NCBI GenBank assembly: GCA_900541145.1
Contig: UQIH01000002.1
Location: 62,001-126,000, forward strand
From: an uncultured Collinsella sp.
Lineage (GTDB): Bacteria > Actinomycetota > Coriobacteriia > Coriobacteriales > Coriobacteriaceae
Direction: 5' to 3'
Length of the DNA stretch: 64,000 nucleotides
Below, piece by piece: positions 17,623 through 26,793 of the stretch; within the stretch, counting starts at the first letter, position 1, and every line of letters starts with the position of its first letter. The notes under the pieces are model-generated. The model saw only the letters and a program-made list of their open reading frames with translations. It was not told the origin of the DNA and made no database searches. A program made the position numbers and the translations under genes.

Positions 17623-18099
17623 TTAGCTGCGGGGGCGGTGACGGAGCTTGTCGATGGTGGAGTCGGTGCTTCGGCTGTGGGCTTCGGCGGCGCGGTCGCG
17701 GGCGTCGGCGGCGGTTTGGCGCTGGCGGCGGTAATCGATCATGCCTTGGATGATGGGCTTGCCAAAGCTCACGACATCATCGTTGTAGATGGCGGTTCGG
17801 GCTGCGAGGAGGCAGTCGGTAAAGTCCATATGGGTCTTGCCGAAGAGTTTGACGGCAAGGGCGACAACGGTGGGCTCGTCGACCATGACGTCATCGAGCA
17901 GTCTTTTCATGGCCGCAGCAATTTCAACGCGGGGAACCTTATAGACGTCGCGCAGCGTGACCACGACGCGCGTGATGATTTCGGGGTAGACACGTGCGGT
18001 GCGCGTGGCGATGACCTTGGCGGCGCGCGGTGACAGGACCTCGTCGTCGTCAAGCAGGTAGCGAAGGATGACGGTCTCGTCGATGATGGTGCTACTCAT
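17623..18099 (-). CDS. PIN-domain toxin (VapC-like)
   Basis: 158 residues. The PIN-fold pattern is visible: IIDETVILRYLL with Asp7, Glu40 in YPEIITRVV and Asp92/Asp95 in MDFTDCLLAA, followed by DDVVSFGKPI. PIN toxins are Mg-dependent RNases. The first acidic position reads DET where DTN is usual, and a basic, low-complexity tail of ~35 residues follows the domain. It overlaps the antitoxin gene by eight nucleotides, typical of a TA operon. Confidence 0.7.
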   Translation of the reverse strand: MSSTIIDETVILRYLLDDDEVLSPRAAKVIATRTARVYPEIITRVVVTLRDVYKVPRVEIAAAMKRLLDDVMVDEPTVVALAVKLFGKTHMDFTDCLLAARTAIYNDDVVSFGKPIIQGMIDYRRQRQTAADARDRAAEAHSRSTDSTIDKLRHRPRS

Positions 18100-18418
18100 G
18101 GATATCTACTTCCTCGGGACCCAAAACCGACTCGTCGCTTTCTGTGGCTAGGTATTCAATCCAGGCATTGCGCTCCTCGGAGCGGCGATTGGGGTCCCCA
18201 TATGCTTTGAGCAGTCCATAGGCGGCCGTGCCGTCCTTGGAGCGCACGGCGACCGGCTGAAAGGGGAGCTTGCGCATCAAAATACTCTGCGCGACAAATA
18301 GACGGACAGCCTCGGCGAGCGATGTGCCCATGGCGTCGTAGAGACGTTCGGCATGCTGCTTGTCTTCCTCGCGAATGCGCACCTGCAGGATGGCTCGTTT
18401 TTGAGTCGATGACATCAC
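18092..18418 (-). CDS. RelB/DinJ-like antitoxin
   Basis: 108 residues. The N-terminal ILQVRIREEDKQHAERLYDAMG followed by SLAEAVRLFVAQSI is the ribbon-helix-helix signature of RelB/DinJ antitoxins. The C-terminal half would bind the PIN toxin encoded immediately downstream. Preceded on its strand by AAGGGAGGCC and by an operator-like palindrome, consistent with autoregulation. RelB-type antitoxins usually pair with RelE/YafQ toxins, so this partner is unusual. Confidence 0.7.
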   Translation of the reverse strand: MMSSTQKRAILQVRIREEDKQHAERLYDAMGTSLAEAVRLFVAQSILMRKLPFQPVAVRSKDGTAAYGLLKAYGDPNRRSEERNAWIEYLATESDESVLGPEEVDIHE

Positions 18419-18441
18419 TGGCCTCCCTTAATGAGCGTGCA

Positions 18442-18479
18442 ATTTGAATAGTCAAATACAACATCGGCTAATAATAGCC
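18442..18479 (-). promoter_or_regulatory. Operator-like palindromes upstream of the TA operon
   Basis: Two short inverted repeats: ATTTGA-ATAG-TCAAAT (18442-18457) and GGCTA-ATAA-TAGCC (18466-18479). Their distance (24-61 nt) upstream of the antitoxin start fits binding by a ribbon-helix-helix antitoxin. Confidence 0.45.
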
Positions 18480-18844
18480 AGTCTTACAACCACTACTTTA
18501 TTGCACTAGAGTAATTGAGTGTAAACGATATTACAAACGTACTACATCCTTCAGAAACGAGCGTGAAATCTCCCTTGGATGTACGCATGTAATACACTCA
18601 CCTTTATAGCTTCTAGAGAATAATTCCAACCTGCCAAAACACCTGCAATACACCCGTATTGCAGGGCCTATGCTCAAGTTTGCCACCTGCAACTGCGTAT
18701 ATTTAACCTGTATATCGTTGGAGGAATTCTATCGAAGTGCCTGTTTCGCCGCATGCACTCGATACGCCGATGCCGGACCACGGGCGGTCCGGGGCAACGT
18801 CGACAGGGTCTCTCCGGCATGGGATTCAGGAGGGAGTGAACAAC
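18480..18844 (+). promoter_or_regulatory. AT-rich upstream region of the formate hydrogenlyase locus
   Basis: About 365 nt without a convincing gene, clearly more AT-rich than its surroundings. It contains a perfect 9-bp inverted repeat CTGCAATAC-ACCC-GTATTGCAG (18643-18664) and a related imperfect CTGCAACTGCGTAT near 18689. These are candidate operator sites for a regulator of the long operon that starts at 18845. No single promoter stands out. GGAGG at 18829-18833 serves the first gene. Confidence 0.5.
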
Positions 18845-19363
18845 ATGGGCAATAAACGAGTCGTAGCCGATTCCTCACGCTGCATTGGGTGCCAAACCTG
18901 TATGGCGGCGTGCATCGAGGCGCACGACATCCCCGGCAACATCGCCGCGCCGCGCCTGCGCGTGACGCGTACGTACGAGATCTCCGCACCGGTGGCTTGC
19001 CATCACTGCGAGGATGCCCCGTGCGCGAAGGCCTGTCCTACGGGCGCCTTGTTCTTTGATCCAAAGAACCATCGTATCGGCGTCAACGAGGACAACTGCA
19101 TCGGCTGCAAGAGCTGCGTCATGGCATGCCCCTTTGGCGCCGTGAGCGTGGCGACCACGCAGGTTCCGGTCTTGATGGGCGACGTTCGCGTGGGTTCGCA
19201 GACCAAGAGCTTCGTGCTCAAGTGCGACCTGTGCGTGGACCGTCCCGGCGGTCCGGCGTGTGCCGAGGCGTGCCCGACCAAGGGCCTCACCCTGGTAGAC
19301 GAGGAGCGCCTGGCAGAACTGACTGCCGAGCGTGCCCGCGCCACCATCGAAAACGAGGCGTAA
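18845..19363 (+). CDS. hydN: HydN-like 4x[4Fe-4S] ferredoxin
   Basis: 172 residues, close to E. coli HydN (175). Four cysteine clusters: CIGCQTCMAAC, CHHCEDAPCAKACP, CIGCKSCVMACP and CDLCVDRPGGPACAEACP, enough for four cubanes. It would carry electrons from FdhF to the hydrogenase or support FdhF maturation. ATG 18845 fits GGAGG 11 nt upstream; an in-frame GTG at 18836 is too close to it. First gene of the formate hydrogenlyase locus, 75 nt before fdhF. Confidence 0.85.
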   Translation: MGNKRVVADSSRCIGCQTCMAACIEAHDIPGNIAAPRLRVTRTYEISAPVACHHCEDAPCAKACPTGALFFDPKNHRIGVNEDNCIGCKSCVMACPFGAVSVATTQVPVLMGDVRVGSQTKSFVLKCDLCVDRPGGPACAEACPTKGLTLVDEERLAELTAERARATIENEA

Positions 19364-19438
19364 GCGTTGGGGCGACAAGCCCAATGATTGTCAAATAAGT
19401 ACCGAGCATTCGGTAGCAGAAAAAGGAAGGAGGGTGTC

Positions 19439-21661
19439 ATGGAGAAGCATAAAGTGATCTGCCCGTATTGCGGCGCCGGTTGCCAGTTTAACCTCCTGGT
19501 CCAAAACGGCCAGGTCGTGGGCACCGAACCGCTCAACGGCATCACCAACCAGAGCGAGCTGTGCCTTAAGGGCATGAGCGGCTACGACTTCATCAACGAC
19601 ACCAAGATCTTGACTCCTCGCGTACTGCACCCGATGATCCGCCGCACTAAGGGCGCGGATCTTGAGCGCGTAAGCTGGGACGAGGCACTGGATTTCACCG
19701 CATCTAAGATGCAGGCCATAATTGACGAATATGGTCCTAACGCTGTCATGACCACTGGCTCTTCGCGAGGCGGCGGCAATGAGGCGAATTACGTCATGCA
19801 GAAGTTTACGCGCGCGTGCATCGGCACCCACAGCGTGGACAACTGCGCCCGTACTTGACACGGCCCTACTGTCCTCGGTCTGATGGACACGGTTGGTTCA
19901 GGTTGCATGTCATGCTCCATCCCCGGTATGGAGGATGCGGGCTGCATTTTCCTCTTCGGCTATAACCCTGCCGATTCGCACCCCATCGTCGCAAGGCGTA
20001 TCGTGCGAGCCAAAGAAAAGGGTTGCAAGATCATCGTCGCCGATCCGCGCCATATCGAAACCGCGCGTATCGCCGATCTCTACCTTCCGATCAAGAACGG
20101 TTGCAACGTTGCGTTCCTCAACGCCTTTGCCAACTGTCTGGTCAACGATGGCCTCTACGACAAGGAATTCGTCGCCGAGCACACGAACGGCTTTGACGAG
20201 TGGTGGGAGACCATCAAGAACTACACTCCCGAATCCGTACAGGACATCACGGGTGTCGAGCCCGCGTTGATCCACCAAGCTGCCGAGATGTACGCCACGG
20301 CGAAGCCCTCTGCCATCATTGGCTGGGGCATGGGCGTATGCCAGCAGAAGCAGAACCTGAAGACGGTGCACACCATCGCCTCCATCGCCTGCGTTGCCGG
20401 CCAGATCGGCAAACCCAATTCCGGCCTCGCGCCCGTGCGCGGTCAGAACAACGTTCAGGGCTCCTGCGATATGGGCATGCTGCCCAACCTGTACCCTGGC
20501 TACCAGAAAGTCACCGACCCGGCTGTGCGTGCCAAGTTTGCCAAGGCTTGGGGCGTGCCCGAGGAAAAGCTCCCGCTCAAGGAGGGCTACAAGCTCACCG
20601 ACCTGGGCCACCTGGTCGACGAGGGCAAGGTGCACTGCTTCTACAACTACGGCGAGGACCCGGTCCAGACCGAGCCCGATTCGGCCGGTATGCGCAAGAC
20701 GCTCTCCGAGTTGGATCTGTTCATTTGCCAGGACATCTTCATGACGCAGACGACCATGCTCGCCGACGTCATCCTGCCTGCCACCTCTTGGGGCGAGCAC
20801 GAGGGTGTCTTTACCGCATCCGACCGTAGCTTCCAGCACTTTGACGCGGCCGTTCCGCCCAAGGGCGAGTGCCGTCACGACTGGGAGATCTTCGCGGACC
20901 TGTCCACGCGCATGGGCTATCCCATGCACTACGACAACACCGAGCAGATCTGGAACGAGTGCATTAGCCTGTGCCCCAACTTTGTGGGCGCAACCTACGA
21001 GAAGATGGCTCCCGAGGGCGGTTACGCCCAGTGGCCCGTCAAGAGCACCGATGTGAACGACCACGGCACGCCTGACATGTTCGCTGGTGGCAAGTTCACC
21101 ACCAAGGACGGCCGCGCCAACCTGATGGCGCACGATTGGGAGGCGCCCTCCGAGCTTCCCGACGATGAGTACCCGCTCATCCTGTGCACCGTCCGCGAGG
21201 TCGGCCACTACAGCTGCCGCTCGATGACCGGCAACTGCAAGACGCTGGCGCTGCTTGCCGACGAGCCCGGTTTTGTCCGCATGAATCCCGCGGACGCCCA
21301 GGCACGCGGCATCAAGAATGGCGACATCGTCTCGATCTACAGCCGCCGCGGCCAGGTATACAGCCGCGCCGACGTGAGCGACCGCATCAACAAGGGCACG
21401 GTCTATATGACCTACCAGTGGTGGATCGGCAAGTGCAACGAGCTGACCATGCACAAGGTCGACCCGGTCTCGCATACGCCCGAGGACAAGTTCTCCGCCT
21501 GCCAGGTCGACGCTATCGCCGACCAGGTCTGGGCCGAGGGCGAGGTCGAGCGTCAGTACACCGAGCTCAAGCAGGCTCTGGTGGACGCCGCCGCTCCCCA
21601 GGACGTTGAGCCTGGCGCCGCCAAGTTCGACGACGAGACGCACGTGAATCAAATCGTGTAG
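19439..21661 (+). CDS. fdhF: Formate dehydrogenase H, selenoprotein with Sec at codon 140
   Basis: 740 residues including Sec. Oxidises formate to CO2 at a Mo-bis-MGD site in the formate hydrogenlyase complex. An in-frame UGA (19856-19858) inside NCART-U-HGPTVLGLM puts Sec at residue 140, the same number as in E. coli FdhF. N-terminal [4Fe-4S] motif CPYCGAGCQ with LCLKG. A bacterial SECIS hairpin follows the UGA, so this is one gene and not two fragments. ATG 19439 follows AAGGAAGGAGGG. Its partners in electron transfer are the HydN- and HycB-like ferredoxins on either side. Cytoplasmic, lacking a Tat signal. Confidence 0.95.
19856..19896 (+). promoter_or_regulatory. Bacterial SECIS element of fdhF
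   Basis: The Sec codon UGA is followed by the stem TGTCC (19870-19874) / GGACA (19885-19889) with GGTC (19877-19880) in the loop. GGTCTG also occurs at the apex of the E. coli fdhF SECIS, and TGACACGGCCC directly after the codon matches that gene too. Confidence 0.8.
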
Positions 21662-21682
21662 TCCCGTTCTCGTTGGCTATTT

Positions 21683-21717
21683 GGGCCGGGCGTCCCGTAC
21701 GTTCGGGAGCCCGGCCC
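21683..21717 (+). other. Strong hairpin between fdhF and the HycB-like gene
   Basis: Arms GGGCCGGGC / GCCCGGCCC-like with inner CCCG/CGGG make a long GC-rich stem, then GTTATTTT. It may partially terminate transcription, giving more fdhF than hydrogenase mRNA. Confidence 0.5.
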
Positions 21718-21739
21718 GTTATTTTGAAAGGAAGTGGGG

Positions 21740-22357
21740 ATGAACCGCTTCATCGACATCAACCCGGAGAGGTGCATCGGCTGCGGAACATGCCAGTCCG
21801 CCTGTGCCGACGCCCACCGGATGCAGGGTCTTCAGGATACGCCGCGCCTGGCGCTCGTGAAGACCGGCGGTATTTCGGCCGCCCTTGCCTGCCACCATTG
21901 CGAGGGTGCCCCCTGCGCCGAGGTTTGCCCGGTGAATGCCATCGAGCACGATGGCGATCGCATCCACGTCAAGGAGCAGGAGTGCATCGGGTGCAGGCTG
22001 TGCGCCATCGCGTGCCCCTTCGGAGCCATCCATCCCGATGGCACGTCTATCGCCGGTGTCGCAGGCATGTGCGACCCGACGCCTTCGTATCCTAAGTCCC
22101 TGAGCAGCCTGCTTACGTGGGCTCCCGGCCAGTACACCTGCGCTGTTAAGTGCGACCTGTGCGCCTTCGATCCGGACGGTCCGCATTGTGTGGCGGCGTG
22201 CCCCACCAAGGCGCTGACCGTCATGGGCGGCGCGGCCGATCGCGAGCTCGACGAGGCCAAGCGCCTGCGCTCGATCGAAAACGGTCCGGTCGTCGACGTT
22301 ACCGCTGTGGCCCAGGGTCTGTCCGAGAAAGCAGAAGGGAGCGTAAACAATGGATAG
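21740..22357 (+). CDS. hycB: HycB-like 4x[4Fe-4S] ferredoxin subunit
   Basis: 205 residues (E. coli HycB 203). Cysteine clusters CIGCGTCQSAC, CHHCEGAPCAEVCP, CIGCRLCAIACP and CDLCAFDPDGPHCVAACP carry four [4Fe-4S] clusters. It is expected to dock FdhF to the hydrogenase small subunit. ATG 21740 follows AAGGAAG; a GTG six nucleotides upstream is possible. The end overlaps the next gene by eight nucleotides. Paralogue of the HydN-like protein at 18845. Confidence 0.85.
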   Translation: MNRFIDINPERCIGCGTCQSACADAHRMQGLQDTPRLALVKTGGISAALACHHCEGAPCAEVCPVNAIEHDGDRIHVKEQECIGCRLCAIACPFGAIHPDGTSIAGVAGMCDPTPSYPKSLSSLLTWAPGQYTCAVKCDLCAFDPDGPHCVAACPTKALTVMGGAADRELDEAKRLRSIENGPVVDVTAVAQGLSEKAEGSVNNG

Positions 22358-24368
22358 CATGACGCTGTTTATCGCATCGCTTGCCGTCTCGTGCATCGGT
22401 GCGCTCGCCTCGGTTCTGCTGATCAAGGCCGATAACGCCGCCAAAACTGCCGGCTGCCTTATCGGCGCCGTCGCCGCGGTGCTTTCGTTTGTGGCCGGTA
22501 TCCAGGCCGTGCTGGGCGATGTCACGTCGGTCGACACCATCGTGTTCTTCCCGTTTGCCCATTTCCAGCTGCTGCTCAATCAGCTGTCCGGCCTGTTCGT
22601 GGCGCTCATCTCGGTGCTCGCGTTTGCCGGTTCGATCTACGGTCTCAACTACTTTGATGAGTACCCGGGCAAAAAGGGCCGCGCTGGCTTCTTCTTTAAC
22701 ACCTTCGTGGCGTCCATGATGCTCGTCATCACCGCCGACAACGTGTTTTGGTTCCTGGTCGCCTTTGAGCTCATGTCGCTGACCTCGTACTTCCTGGTCG
22801 TGATCGAGGAGAACGAGAATTCCATCCACGGCGGTTGGCTCTACTTTGTGATCGCACACGTGGGCTTTGTGCTCATCATGGCGAGCTTCCTCACCATGAC
22901 CAACTTCGCCGGTGGCTCGTTTGCCTTTGCGGATTTCCGCGCTACGCAGTTTAGCCCCGCGGTCGCATCCGTGTGCTTCGTGCTCGCCTTCTTTGGCTTT
23001 GGCGCCAAGGCCGGTATCATCCCGCTGCACGGCTGGCTGCCCAAGGCACATCCCGAGGCGCCGTCCAACGTGTCGGCCCTCATGTCCGGCGGCATGATCA
23101 AGATCGGTATCTTCGGCATCCTCAAGGTTGGTCTCGACCTGCTCTCCGCCTCGGGCGTTCAGGTTTGGTGGGGCCTTATGGTCATGGTCTTCGGTGCGAT
23201 CTCGTCGGTTCTCGGCGTGGCTTTCGCCCTGCAGGAGCATGACATCAAGCGCCTGCTGGCCTATCACTCCGTCGAGAACATCGGCATCATTCTGCTCGGC
23301 GTCGGTGCCTCCATGGCCGCCATGGCGCTCAACTCGGTCGGTATCGCCGTCCTGGCTCTGATGGCCGCCCTCTACCACACGTTTAACCACGCGATGTTTA
23401 AGGGCGAGCTGTTCTTGGGCGCCGGTGCGCTGCTGTACTCTACGGGTACGCGCAATATGGAGAAGATGGGCGGCCTGTTCCGTCGTATGCCGGCAACGGC
23501 CATCTGCTTCCTCGTTGGCGCGCTTGCCATCTCGGCCATCCCGCCCTTTAACGGCTTTGTTTCCGAGTGGTTTACCTACCAGTCGCTGTTTAATGCCGCC
23601 ATGCAGGGCGACAAGGCCGTCATGATCGTGGCCGTGTTCGCTGCCGTCGCGCTTGCCATTACCGGCGCGCTTGCTGTCACGTGCTTCGTCAAGGCCTATG
23701 GCGTCTCCTTTGCCTCTGCGCCCCGTTCCGAGGCTGCGGCCAATGCCAAGGAGGTTCCCGCCCCCATGGTGTTCGCGCAGGGCCTGCTCGCGGCCATCTG
23801 CGTCGTGCTGGGCATTGGCGCTCCCGTGATCGCGCCCGTGCTGGTCGATGTCGCCGCGTCCGTGCTGCATCCGTACGGCGGCGTGTTTGCCGCCGAGGGC
23901 ATGGAACTCATGAACCAGTACTCCGGCGCTGCCACCTCCACGCCCGCGATCGCTATTGCGCTCGTGGTGCTCGTCGGTCTTGCCTGCGGTTATCGCAAGC
24001 TCAAGACCGTCGGCAAGGTGCAGAAGTCCCAGCCGTGGGCATGCGGTTATGCTCCCAACGAGCATATGCCCGTCGTGGCCACGACTTTTGCCTCCGAGGT
24101 GTCCTGGTTTATGCAGCCGCTCTACACGCTGCGCGACCGCTGCACGGCCGTCTGCTGGTCCATCGCGCACTTCTTCCAGAAGCTCACCGGTGTGGCCGAG
24201 GCTGTGGAGCCCGTACCCGACAAGGTTCTCGTCGATGCCCCGCATAAGGGTGTCGAGAAGCTCGCCGACCTCGCGACTAAGCTCGAGGGCGGCAACTACA
24301 GCATCTATATCTGCTACATCGTCGCGGCACTCGTGGTGTTCCTCGTGCTCGCCGTGCAAATGGGTTAA
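22350..24368 (+). CDS. hyfB: Hydrogenase membrane subunit, HyfB/HycC type
   Basis: 672 residues, the same length as E. coli HyfB and longer than HycC. Antiporter-like (NuoL/M/N superfamily) membrane protein with about 15 helices. Core motifs HGWLPKAHPEAPSNVSALMSG and AYHSVENIGII contain the conserved lysine, glutamate and histidine residues of the proton channel. It anchors the hydrogenase module and probably translocates ions. Confidence 0.88.
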   Translation: MDSMTLFIASLAVSCIGALASVLLIKADNAAKTAGCLIGAVAAVLSFVAGIQAVLGDVTSVDTIVFFPFAHFQLLLNQLSGLFVALISVLAFAGSIYGLNYFDEYPGKKGRAGFFFNTFVASMMLVITADNVFWFLVAFELMSLTSYFLVVIEENENSIHGGWLYFVIAHVGFVLIMASFLTMTNFAGGSFAFADFRATQFSPAVASVCFVLAFFGFGAKAGIIPLHGWLPKAHPEAPSNVSALMSGGMIKIGIFGILKVGLDLLSASGVQVWWGLMVMVFGAISSVLGVAFALQEHDIKRLLAYHSVENIGIILLGVGASMAAMALNSVGIAVLALMAALYHTFNHAMFKGELFLGAGALLYSTGTRNMEKMGGLFRRMPATAICFLVGALAISAIPPFNGFVSEWFTYQSLFNAAMQGDKAVMIVAVFAAVALAITGALAVTCFVKAYGVSFASAPRSEAAANAKEVPAPMVFAQGLLAAICVVLGIGAPVIAPVLVDVAASVLHPYGGVFAAEGMELMNQYSGAATSTPAIAIALVVLVGLACGYRKLKTVGKVQKSQPWACGYAPNEHMPVVATTFASEVSWFMQPLYTLRDRCTAVCWSIAHFFQKLTGVAEAVEPVPDKVLVDAPHKGVEKLADLATKLEGGNYSIYICYIVAALVVFLVLAVQMG

Positions 24369-24380
24369 GGAGGGGAGAGC

Positions 24381-25307
24381 ATGAACAACATCGTACTTGC
24401 CGTTCTGCAGGGCGTGGTCGTCATGGCCGTCGCACCGTTCTTCTCCGGTCTCGGCCGCGTGATCCGCGCCAAGATGCACAACCGTCGCGGCCCCAGCATC
24501 ATGCAGGACTACCGCGACCTGGCCAAGCTCTTTGCGCGTCCCGAGTCCCAGAGCGAGGATGCGAGCTTTGCGCTGCGCATCATGCCGCCGCTGTTCTTCG
24601 CCGTCGCCTTTATGCTCGCGATGGGTCTGCCGCTCTTTACGGCACAAAGCCCCATCCCGGTCTTTGGTGACGCCATCACCATCATGTACAGCCTGGCGCT
24701 CGCCCGCTTCTTCTTCGCCCTCTGCGGTGTGGATTCGTCCAACGCTTACGCCGGTATCGGTGGCGTCCGCGAACTGCTCATGAGCGTGCTCATCGAGCCG
24801 TCCATGCTGCTGGCGCTGTTTGCCGCCGCTCTGGTGTGCGGCTCCACCGACATCGCCACCATGGGTCAGCACATCATGACGGGCGCCATCGACGCGCCGG
24901 TCGCCGTAATCCTCGCCGGCATCGCCTTTGCGATTGCCTGCTACATGGAACTCGGCAAGCTGCCGTTTGATCAGGCCGAGGCCGAGCAGGAGCTTCAGGA
25001 GGGCCCGCTCGCCGAGCTTTCCGGCCCGTCGCTTGCGATGGCCAAGCTCGCCATGTCCATGAAGCAGGTCCTGGTCGTCGCCTGGTTCTGCGCGATCTTC
25101 GTCCCCTGGGGCGAGCCCGCGACCGTGGGCGCCGCCGCTGCTCTGGGTGCAGTCATCTTCCTGGTGAAGTGCCTGATCGATTTTGTCGTATGCGGCGTGA
25201 TCGAGAACTCCTGCTCGCGCTCGCGTTTTAAGGTGCTCGGCAATCAGACCTGGGCCGTCGTGGGCATCGCCGTTCTGGCGTTTGTCTTCGTGGTCGTCGG
25301 CGTGTAG
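24381..25307 (+). CDS. hyfC: Hydrogenase membrane subunit, HyfC/HycD (NuoH-like)
   Basis: 308 residues, about eight helices. The NRRGPSIMQDYRDLAKLFARP loop and LPFDQAEAEQELQEGPLAEL are NuoH/HycD signatures that form the interface between the membrane arm and the [NiFe] module. RBS AAGGAGGGGAG overlaps the end of the previous gene's spacer. Confidence 0.88.
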   Translation: MNNIVLAVLQGVVVMAVAPFFSGLGRVIRAKMHNRRGPSIMQDYRDLAKLFARPESQSEDASFALRIMPPLFFAVAFMLAMGLPLFTAQSPIPVFGDAITIMYSLALARFFFALCGVDSSNAYAGIGGVRELLMSVLIEPSMLLALFAAALVCGSTDIATMGQHIMTGAIDAPVAVILAGIAFAIACYMELGKLPFDQAEAEQELQEGPLAELSGPSLAMAKLAMSMKQVLVVAWFCAIFVPWGEPATVGAAAALGAVIFLVKCLIDFVVCGVIENSCSRSRFKVLGNQTWAVVGIAVLAFVFVVVGV

Positions 25308-25322
25308 GAGAAGGGAGAAGCA

Positions 25323-26780
25323 ATGTCATTTGCAGTCAGTCTGTCCCTTCTCGGCTTGGTCGCTATCGCGGCCCCGATGGTGGCCTCGGTGCTCGTCGCC
25401 CTGTTCCCCCGTCCGTACGCCAAGTGGTTCAGCGTTTTGGGTGCCGCCGTCTCGACGGTCTGCACCATCGCCCTCGCCGCGAATTTCGCTGGCGCCGGCA
25501 TGCCCGACACGCAGGTCCCCCTGATCTCGTTTGGGCAGACCCTCGTCATGGGATTCACCTTCGATCGCATGAGCACGCTGCTCGCGCCCGCCTTTGTGGG
25601 TATCGGCCTGCTTGTCGTGATCTATTCGATTCCCTATATGAGCGAGAATAACCGTGAGCATCCCGACGCACCGCGTCGTCGCTTCTACGCGTATCTCGCG
25701 ACCTTCATCGGCGCCATGGCCGGTCTCGTGTACAGCTCGACCCTTTTGGGCCAGCTCGTGTTCTTTGAGATCACGGGTGCGTGCTCTTGGGGCCTCATTA
25801 GCTACTACATGACGCCTACGGCCAAGAAGGCCGGCATGAAGGCTCTGATCATTACGCATATCGGTGCGCTCGGCCTGTATCTGGGCGCCGCCATCGTGTT
25901 TGCCCATACCGGTACCTTCGCCGTTACCGCGATTGCCGGCCTCGACGCCAAGCTCAAGGCTATCGTCCTTTTGCTCGTGCTGTTTGCGGCCTGGGCCAAG
26001 TCCGCACAGGTTCCCATGTACATGTGGCTGCCTTCGGCCATGGAGGCGCCGACGCCTGTTTCGGCTTACCTGCATGGCGCCTCGATGGTTAAGGTCGGCG
26101 TGTGCGTGTTTGCGCGTGCACTCGTCTCTGCCGGCGAGATCCCCGAGATTGTGGGTTGGGTCGCCATTATCGACGCCATGGTCACCATGCTCTTTGGCTT
26201 CCTTATGTACCTGCCGCAAAAGGACATGAAGCGTCTGCTGGCCTTCTCCACGATCGCCCAGCTCTCCTATGTGTTCTTTGGTCTGGGCCTTTCGGTCTTT
26301 GGCAGCCAGCTGGCCTTCGATGGCGCCGTCTGCCACATCTTTAACCACGCTTTCGCCAAGACGCTGTTCTTCCTGATCGCCGGTTCGTTCTCCTTTACGC
26401 TCGGCACGCGTATGCTGCCCAAGCTTCGCGGCATCGTGAAGAAGTACCCGATCTCGGGCGTGGGCTTCGGTGTCGCGGCACTCGCTATTGCCGGCGTGCC
26501 GCCCATGAACACGTTCTTCTCGAAGTTCCAGATCATCGCCGGCGGCTTTTCTGTGGGTGCCGGCAACGTCGCGATCCTGGTGCTCGTGTGCATCATGGTC
26601 GCCGAGACCGTCGCCACCTTCGCCTGGTTCCTCAAGTGGATGGGCTATTGCCTGCCCGGCGAGCCGAGCGAAGAGGTCGCTGCGGGAGCCCCGCTTCCCC
26701 GTGCGATGGCGTTCGTGTTCATCGTGCTCATCATCATGGTCATCGTCAGCGGCCCGCTTTCGGCCAGCTGGATCGGTTAG
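25323..26780 (+). CDS. hyfD: Proton-pumping membrane subunit, HyfD type
   Basis: 485 residues (E. coli HyfD 479). NuoL/M/N-like antiporter protein with AAWAKSAQVPMYMWLPSAME-type channel motif and LLAFSTIAQLSYVFFG. Present in Hyf (FHL-2) and absent from Hyc (FHL-1), so this complex should have more than one putative ion-pumping unit. Start 15 nt after hyfC with GAGAAGGGAGA. Confidence 0.85.
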   Translation: MSFAVSLSLLGLVAIAAPMVASVLVALFPRPYAKWFSVLGAAVSTVCTIALAANFAGAGMPDTQVPLISFGQTLVMGFTFDRMSTLLAPAFVGIGLLVVIYSIPYMSENNREHPDAPRRRFYAYLATFIGAMAGLVYSSTLLGQLVFFEITGACSWGLISYYMTPTAKKAGMKALIITHIGALGLYLGAAIVFAHTGTFAVTAIAGLDAKLKAIVLLLVLFAAWAKSAQVPMYMWLPSAMEAPTPVSAYLHGASMVKVGVCVFARALVSAGEIPEIVGWVAIIDAMVTMLFGFLMYLPQKDMKRLLAFSTIAQLSYVFFGLGLSVFGSQLAFDGAVCHIFNHAFAKTLFFLIAGSFSFTLGTRMLPKLRGIVKKYPISGVGFGVAALAIAGVPPMNTFFSKFQIIAGGFSVGAGNVAILVLVCIMVAETVATFAWFLKWMGYCLPGEPSEEVAAGAPLPRAMAFVFIVLIIMVIVSGPLSASWIG

Positions 26781-26793
26781 GAGGTAGAACGAC

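Noticed and set aside
17611..18033. Plus-strand gene of 140 residues opposite the PIN toxin
   Set aside because: Glycine/valine-rich antisense translation without motifs, and no ribosome binding site; the minus-strand TA pair explains the region.
19388..21661. fdhF as a frameshifted or truncated pseudogene in two pieces
   Set aside because: The break is a single in-frame UGA at the known Sec position with a SECIS-like hairpin, and selA, selB, selC and selD are all present.
22299..24872. 857-residue minus-strand frame opposite hyfB
   Set aside because: Low-complexity His/Asp/Glu/Arg-rich translation typical of antisense frames in high-GC genes; the plus-strand genes have clear motifs.
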